From an uncultured Pelagibacteraceae bacterium (GTDB lineage Bacteria; Pseudomonadota; Alphaproteobacteria; Pelagibacterales; Pelagibacteraceae), in assembly GCA_902608305.1 (NCBI GenBank), contig CACLNK010000016.1:1-19955 (forward strand): 19,955 bases of DNA, read 5' to 3'. Shown here piece after piece: positions 15,739-19,955 of this stretch (position 1 is its first letter; every line of letters starts with the position of its first letter). The position numbers and the translations under genes were made by a program. A model generated the notes under the pieces. That model did no database searches and was not told the origin of the DNA. It saw only the letters and a program-made list of their open reading frames with translations.

Positions 15739-16089
15739 ATGGATAAAATTTTTGATTTAAAAAAAACCATTGTAAATACATTAGACTCCAATAAAGCTTC
15801 AGATATAGTCACTATAGATCTGAAGAATAAAAGTTCAATGGCTGATTATCTAATAATTGCTAGTGGAACCTCATCTAGGCACATGCAAGCTTTATCTGAA
15901 ATTGTTTTAGAAAAATTTAAAAATAATGGAATTAAAAATTGTAAAATTGAAGGAACCAATAGCAATAATTGGAAACTAATAGACGGAATAGATGTTATAG
16001 TTCATATATTTAATCCAGAAAAAAGAAATTTCTATGAGCTTGAAAAAATGTGGTCTGAATTAATACCAAAAGAAAAGATTTTAATATGA
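15739..16089 (+). CDS. rsfS: Ribosome silencing factor RsfS
   Basis: Iojap/DUF143-type protein that binds L14 on the 50S subunit and blocks subunit joining during starvation. The 116-residue length is normal. Conserved marks are MADYLIIASGTSSRHMQAL near residues 34-52, EGTNSNNWKLIDGIDVIVH and the terminal YELEKMWS. It follows nadD as in most proteobacteria. Its stop overlaps the ctpA start in an ATGA junction. The usual next gene, rlmH (23S rRNA methyltransferase), is not here. Confidence 0.95.
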   Translation: MDKIFDLKKTIVNTLDSNKASDIVTIDLKNKSSMADYLIIASGTSSRHMQALSEIVLEKFKNNGIKNCKIEGTNSNNWKLIDGIDVIVHIFNPEKRNFYELEKMWSELIPKEKILI

Positions 16090-17216
16090 GATTTATTATT
16101 ATATTTTTATGTGGTTTTTTTCTTCTAAATAAGAGTTTTGCAGAAACCGAGAAAACTATTTACGAAAAAATTGATTTGTTTAGCGAAGTTTTAAATGAAA
16201 TTAATAAAGAATATGTCGAAGAAATTAATCAAAATGATGTGATGGATGCCGCTATTAATGGTGTTTTACAATCATTAGACCCCTACTCAGCATATATGAG
16301 CCCCGAAATGTTAAAAGAAATGCAAACAGAAACTAGTGGTAAATTTGGTGGTCTTGGAATTGAAGTTGGTATGGAGCATGGTGTTGTAAAAGTTATTTCA
16401 CCAATTGATAATACTCCAGCATCAAAAGCAGGAGTAAAAGCTGGAGACTACATTGTAAAAATAAATGATATTCAGGTTCAAGGCAAATCTTTAACAGAAG
16501 CTGTCGAACTAATGAGAGGTCCTGTAGGTTCAGATATAGAAATTACAGTTAGAAGAAGAGGTGTTAAAAAAGCAATTGTTTTCACAATTACAAGAGAGAT
16601 AATAGAAATAACATCAGTAAAATCAAAGTATATAGATAGGGGTATTGGTTATTTAAGATTAACATCTTTTAATGAAAATAGTGGGGATCAAATTAAAAAT
16701 AAAATTATTGAATTTAACAAAAAAAAAGACTTAAGAGGTTATATATTGGACCTAAGAAATAATCCTGGAGGATTATTGTCCCAAGCAATTAGAATATCAG
16801 ATTTTTTTTTAGAAAATGGTGAAATCGTTTCAACAAAAAGTAGAAAAAAAACAGAAAATAGAAGGTGGTTTGCAAAAAAAGGTGATCTTATAAAAGGAAA
16901 ACCATTGATTGTACTTACAAATTATGGTTCTGCCTCAGCTTCTGAAATTGTAGCTGGTGCTTTAAAAGATCACAAAAGAGCTATTATAGTTGGAGAACAT
17001 AGTTATGGAAAAGGATCAGTACAATCAATAATTCCATTAAAAAATAAAGGTGCAATAAGATTAACAATATCAAAATATTATTTACCATCTGGAGATTCTA
17101 TTTCTGAAGTAGGAGTTGTTCCAGATATAGAAATAGAAGAAGCGTCAGAAGGTTTTGTAATTAATACAGATACAGATAATCAGTTAAATTTTGTAATTAG
17201 ACTTCTTAACGGTTAA
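16086..17216 (+). CDS. ctpA: Carboxyl-terminal processing protease (S41)
   Basis: Periplasmic serine protease that cleaves proteins near their C-termini. Residues 1-19 form a signal peptide, RFIIIFLCGFFLLNKSFA, with likely cleavage after SFA. A PDZ domain spans about 92-170 (GGLGIEVGMEHG, PASKAGVKAGDYIVKIND). The S41 catalytic dyad is Ser284 in GSASASEIVAG and Lys309 in YGKGSVQ, 25 residues apart as in characterised CtpA/Tsp proteases. The length of 376 is a little short of the usual ~400-450. The ATG overlaps the rsfS stop by 4 bases and rppH begins 2 bases after the stop. In other alphaproteobacteria an EnvC-like murein hydrolase activator often lies directly before ctpA; here it is absent. 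Confidence 0.95.
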   Translation: MRFIIIFLCGFFLLNKSFAETEKTIYEKIDLFSEVLNEINKEYVEEINQNDVMDAAINGVLQSLDPYSAYMSPEMLKEMQTETSGKFGGLGIEVGMEHGVVKVISPIDNTPASKAGVKAGDYIVKINDIQVQGKSLTEAVELMRGPVGSDIEITVRRRGVKKAIVFTITREIIEITSVKSKYIDRGIGYLRLTSFNENSGDQIKNKIIEFNKKKDLRGYILDLRNNPGGLLSQAIRISDFFLENGEIVSTKSRKKTENRRWFAKKGDLIKGKPLIVLTNYGSASASEIVAGALKDHKRAIIVGEHSYGKGSVQSIIPLKNKGAIRLTISKYYLPSGDSISEVGVVPDIEIEEASEGFVINTDTDNQLNFVIRLLNG

Positions 17217-17218
17217 AA

Positions 17219-17695
17219 ATGAACGAAAAATACAAAAAACTACCACTAAGGCGTGGTGTTGGAATAGTTTTATTAAATAAAGAAAACAAAGTTCTTGTTG
17301 CAAAACGAATAGACAATCCAAAAAATTTTTGGCAGATGCCACAAGGTGGTGTTGATGAGGGTGAAGATTTTTATCACGCTGCCTTAAGAGAGTTAAAAGA
17401 AGAAACTAGCATCATTAGTGTAAAGCTAATTAAAGAAATTGAAAATAAATTTACATATATTTTGCCTGACCATTTAATTGGTATTATTTGGAAAGGTAAA
17501 TTTAAGGGCCAAAAACAAAAATGGTTTGTTATGAGATTTATTGGTGATGAATTAGAAATTAATATAAAAACTAAACATCCAGAATTTTTAGATTGGAAAT
17601 GGATAAATTTGGAAGATTTAACCAAAATAGCAGTAAATTTTAAACTTGAAGTTTATAAACAAGTTAAGTCTGAAGTAGAAAAAATATTGAATTAA
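17219..17695 (+). CDS. rppH: RNA pyrophosphohydrolase (Nudix hydrolase)
   Basis: Removes pyrophosphate from the 5' end of triphosphorylated mRNAs, starting their decay by RNase E-type enzymes. The 158-residue protein opens with LPLRRGVGIVLLN, and WQMPQGGVDEGED leads into the Nudix box at residues 43-65, with the metal-binding REL-x-EE intact (Arg57, Glu58, Glu61, Glu62). The box glycine after EE-x is replaced by Ser64, a modest departure from the consensus. The following KFTYILPDHL and WFVMRFIGDELEI segments match the RppH/IalA group rather than a generic Nudix enzyme. It converges on atpC: the palindrome TTAA at 17692-17695 supplies both stop codons. Confidence 0.93.
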   Translation: MNEKYKKLPLRRGVGIVLLNKENKVLVAKRIDNPKNFWQMPQGGVDEGEDFYHAALRELKEETSIISVKLIKEIENKFTYILPDHLIGIIWKGKFKGQKQKWFVMRFIGDELEINIKTKHPEFLDWKWINLEDLTKIAVNFKLEVYKQVKSEVEKILN

Positions 17696-18093
17696 TTTAA
17701 AGTTAAAGATTTTAAAACTTCAATTTTATGATCAACTAGGTATTTTTCTTGATCGGAAATATCTTTATTTTTCACATCTTTTTCCGCTTTTGCCAAAATA
17801 TCTCTTACCCTATTTTTATCTATTTTTTTAATATCAAAAATATTGCTTGTTAGAATTGATAGACAATTATTTTTAAATTCTATTATTCCATCTTCAACGT
17901 AATAAGTTTCTTCAGCAGAGCTCATATCAATAACTTTTACTAAACCAGGTTTTAAAAAAGATATTATAGATATATGATCTTTTAAAATTCCCATGTTGCC
18001 TTCAAAAGCAGGTACTACTACTTCTGTTACATCTTCTTTTGTTAAAAAAGATTTTTCAGGATTTACTATTTCAATTTTAAAAACATTGCTCAT
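17692..18093 (-). CDS. atpC: F1F0 ATP synthase epsilon subunit
   Basis: Epsilon subunit of the F1 central stalk, which couples rotation to catalysis and can inhibit ATP hydrolysis. The 133-residue product begins VFKIEIVNPEKSFLTKEDV, the N-terminal beta-sandwich. FEGNMGILKDHISIISFLKPG is the family core motif, followed by a C-terminal helical pair rich in Lys and Glu. The start ATG shares one base with the atpD stop (TAATG), so the two are translationally coupled. It is the last gene of the ATP synthase run and shares its stop region with rppH, with no visible terminator between them. Confidence 0.95.
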   Translation of the reverse strand: MSNVFKIEIVNPEKSFLTKEDVTEVVVPAFEGNMGILKDHISIISFLKPGLVKVIDMSSAEETYYVEDGIIEFKNNCLSILTSNIFDIKKIDKNRVRDILAKAEKDVKNKDISDQEKYLVDHKIEVLKSLTLN

Positions 18094-19514
18094 TAGGCAG
18101 CGGCTTCTTTTGCCATTTTTTCAGCTTTTTCAACTACTTCTTCGATTGTACCTACCATATAAAAAGCTGCTTCTGGAAGATGATCATATTCACCCTTACA
18201 AATCGCATCAAATCCTTTAATAGTTGATTCTAAATCTACAAGTTTTCCTGGCGAACCAGTAAAAACTTCAGCGACAAAGAATGGTTGAGATAAAAATCTT
18301 TGAATTTTTCTAGCTCTAGCTACTGTTAATTTGTCTTCTTCAGATAGTTCATCCATACCTAAAATTGCAATTATATCTTGAAGGGATTTGTAAGTTTGTA
18401 AAATTTTTTGAACTTCTCTAGCAACTCTATAATGCTCTTCACCTACTATTCTTGGATCTAATATTCTTGAAGTAGAATCTAATGGATCTACTGCTGGATA
18501 AATTCCAAGTTCTGCAATTTGTCTTGATAAAACAGTTGTTGCGTCTAAGTGAGCGAATGAAGTTGCAGGTGCTGGATCTGTTAAATCATCAGCAGGAACA
18601 TAAATTGCTTGAACTGAAGTAATTGATCCTTTGTTAGTTGTGGTTATTCTTTCTTGAAGATTACCCATATCGGTTGCAAGAGTTGGTTGATATCCAACTG
18701 CTGAAGGAATTCGGCCTAAAAGAGCTGACACCTCTGAACCTGCTTGAGTAAATCTAAAAATATTATCAACAAAAAATAATACATCTTGACCTTCTTGGTC
18801 TCTAAAATATTCAGCTACTGTTAAACCAGTTAAGCCTACTCTTGATCTTGCTCCTGGAGGTTCGTTCATTTGACCATACACCAACGCTGCCTTAGAGCCT
18901 TTTCCATCTGGCTTAATCACTCCTGATTCAATCATTTCGTGATAAAGGTCATTCCCTTCTCTAGTTCTTTCACCAACACCTGCAAAAACTGAAAAACCTC
19001 CGTGTGCTTTTGCAATATTGTTAATTAATTCCATAATGATAACTGTTTTACCAACTCCCGCACCTCCAAATAATCCTATTTTTCCTCCTTTAGCATATGG
19101 TGCTAATAAATCTACTACCTTAATTCCTGTTACCAAAATTTCTGTTTCGGTTGATTGTTCTGTAAAAGGTGGTGCTGGTCTATGTATCGGCCAGCTATCT
19201 TTTGTTTTTACTGAACCCTTTTGATCAATTGGTTCACCTATTACATTTATAATTCTTCCTAATGTTTCAGGTCCTACTGGAACCTTTATTGGGTTTCCAG
19301 TATCTATTACCTCATCACCTCTTTTAAGGCCCTCTGTTCCATCCATAGCTATTGTTCTTACGCTTGATTCGCCAAGGTGCTGTGCAACTTCTAAAACTAA
19401 TCTGTTTTTTCCTATTTTACATTCCAAAGCAGTTAATATTTCTGGTAAGTTACCTTCAAATTTTACATCTACAACTGCCCCAATAACTTGCGTTACTTTG
19501 CCTTTATTACTCAT
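18093..19514 (-). CDS. atpD: F1F0 ATP synthase beta subunit
   Basis: Catalytic subunit of F1, 473 residues, full length. Walker A is GGAGVGKT at residues 150-157; GERTREGNDLYHEM holds the catalytic-glutamate region; LFFVDNIFRFTQAGSEVSALLGR is split across Walker B and the following loop, ending in GRIPSAVGYQPTLATDMG. The DELSEED region reads MDELSEEDK, in full agreement with the family. Codon use is notably less lysine/asparagine-biased than in neighbouring genes, as expected for a highly conserved protein. atpC overlaps its stop by one base, and atpG ends 3 bases before its ATG. Confidence 0.98.
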   Translation of the reverse strand: MSNKGKVTQVIGAVVDVKFEGNLPEILTALECKIGKNRLVLEVAQHLGESSVRTIAMDGTEGLKRGDEVIDTGNPIKVPVGPETLGRIINVIGEPIDQKGSVKTKDSWPIHRPAPPFTEQSTETEILVTGIKVVDLLAPYAKGGKIGLFGGAGVGKTVIIMELINNIAKAHGGFSVFAGVGERTREGNDLYHEMIESGVIKPDGKGSKAALVYGQMNEPPGARSRVGLTGLTVAEYFRDQEGQDVLFFVDNIFRFTQAGSEVSALLGRIPSAVGYQPTLATDMGNLQERITTTNKGSITSVQAIYVPADDLTDPAPATSFAHLDATTVLSRQIAELGIYPAVDPLDSTSRILDPRIVGEEHYRVAREVQKILQTYKSLQDIIAILGMDELSEEDKLTVARARKIQRFLSQPFFVAEVFTGSPGKLVDLESTIKGFDAICKGEYDHLPEAAFYMVGTIEEVVEKAEKMAKEAAA

Positions 19515-19517
19515 AAT

Positions 19518-19955
19518 TTATAAACTTTCTGCTCCTGATATTATTTCAATTAATTCTTTTGTGATGGCTGCTTGTCTACTTCTATTATAATTAATGGTTA
19601 GTTTATCAACCAATTCGCCAGCATTACGAGTTGCACTATCCATTGCACTCATTCTAGAACCTTGTTCACTAGCAGAATTTTCTAACATTGCTTTAAATAT
19701 TTGTGTTGAAATATTTTTTGGTAATAAATTCGATAAAATTTCATCTTCATCTGGTTCAAATTCATAATTATCATCTACTGTGTTTTCTTTAGCTTTGCTG
19801 GATTTAAGAGGAATTATTTGTTGTTCTTGAGGAATTTGCGTAATTACATTTTTAAATTGATTATAAAAAATTGTACAAATATCAAATTCATTTTTTTTAA
19901 ACAGTTCAATAATTTTTTTACCAACAATCTCTGCATCTAAATAATTTGCTACTTT
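19518..19955 (-). CDS. atpG: F1F0 ATP synthase gamma subunit (5' part beyond window)
   Basis: The C-terminal 145 residues of the central rotor shaft subunit. The visible protein ends with SASEQGSRMSAMDSATRNAG, then LTINYNRSRQAAITKELIEI and ISGAESL, the strongly conserved gamma C-terminal helix that penetrates the alpha3-beta3 ring. The stop TAA is at 19520-19518, three bases upstream of the atpD ATG. The 5' end lies past 19955; the normal protein is about 290 residues, so about half is missing. Gene order atpG-atpD-atpC on this strand is the standard one. Confidence 0.95.
   Translation of the reverse strand, partial: KVANYLDAEIVGKKIIELFKKNEFDICTIFYNQFKNVITQIPQEQQIIPLKSSKAKENTVDDNYEFEPDEDEILSNLLPKNISTQIFKAMLENSASEQGSRMSAMDSATRNAGELVDKLTINYNRSRQAAITKELIEIISGAESL

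Noticed and set aside
1..19955. tRNA, rRNA, CRISPR, insertion sequence or phage genes
   Set aside because: I scanned both strands for cloverleaf-like GC-rich segments, regularly spaced repeats, transposase and integrase motifs and found none; the repeats present are homopolymers and the short rplU tail repeat.

Overview
The window is about 20 kb of very AT-rich, tightly packed bacterial DNA. The gene content and order point to an alphaproteobacterium of the SAR11 / Pelagibacterales type. Reasons: very low GC, spacers mostly of zero to a few tens of bases, start/stop overlaps, lysine- and asparagine-rich proteins, a class I (archaeal-type) lysyl-tRNA synthetase, a SAM-II-like riboswitch before metX, and the alphaproteobacterial series rplU-rpmA-obgE-proBA-nadD-rsfS-ctpA-rppH next to the F1 ATP synthase genes. 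The assignment is inference from content; no marker gene such as 16S rRNA is present. No insertion sequence, prophage, CRISPR array, tRNA or rRNA was found. It reads as a core-genome segment, and no gap without a gene reaches 300 bases (the largest is 192).

Layout. (1) 1-1189, minus: lysK, cut by the left edge. (2) 1281-6392, plus: trkH (K+ uptake), ampG-like muropeptide permease, an SH3 + NlpC/P60 peptidase, and a TPR-sulfotransferase fusion, each abutting or overlapping the next. (3) 6393-8368, minus: hisC-tyrA, coupled by an ATGA overlap, for aromatic amino acid and histidine synthesis. (4) 8445-11036, plus: a promoter and a SAM-II-type riboswitch driving metX-metW, followed by gloB. (5) 11101-17695, plus: rplU, rpmA, obgE, proB (frameshifted), proA, nadD, rsfS, ctpA, rppH. 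(6) 17692-19955, minus: atpC, atpD and the 3' part of atpG.

How the genes work together. ampG plus NlpC/P60 looks like a small murein-peptide salvage pair. metX/metW with the riboswitch is a SAM-feedback methionine module. rplU, rpmA, obgE and rsfS concern the large ribosomal subunit; proBA makes proline; nadD makes NAD; ctpA and rppH are housekeeping protein and RNA turnover factors.

The points most worth a second look are: the SAM-II element, whose predicted transcription start falls at its P1 stem and whose pseudoknot strand runs into a T6 tract; a single -1 frameshift in an A7 tract of an otherwise complete proB; A12 and A14 runs held in frame inside the NlpC/P60 gene; two candidate leader hairpins, one pairing with the rplU ribosome-binding site and one touching the obgE start codon; and a sulfotransferase domain in a lineage thought to lack sulfate assimilation. 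I did not find a clearly new multi-gene system.
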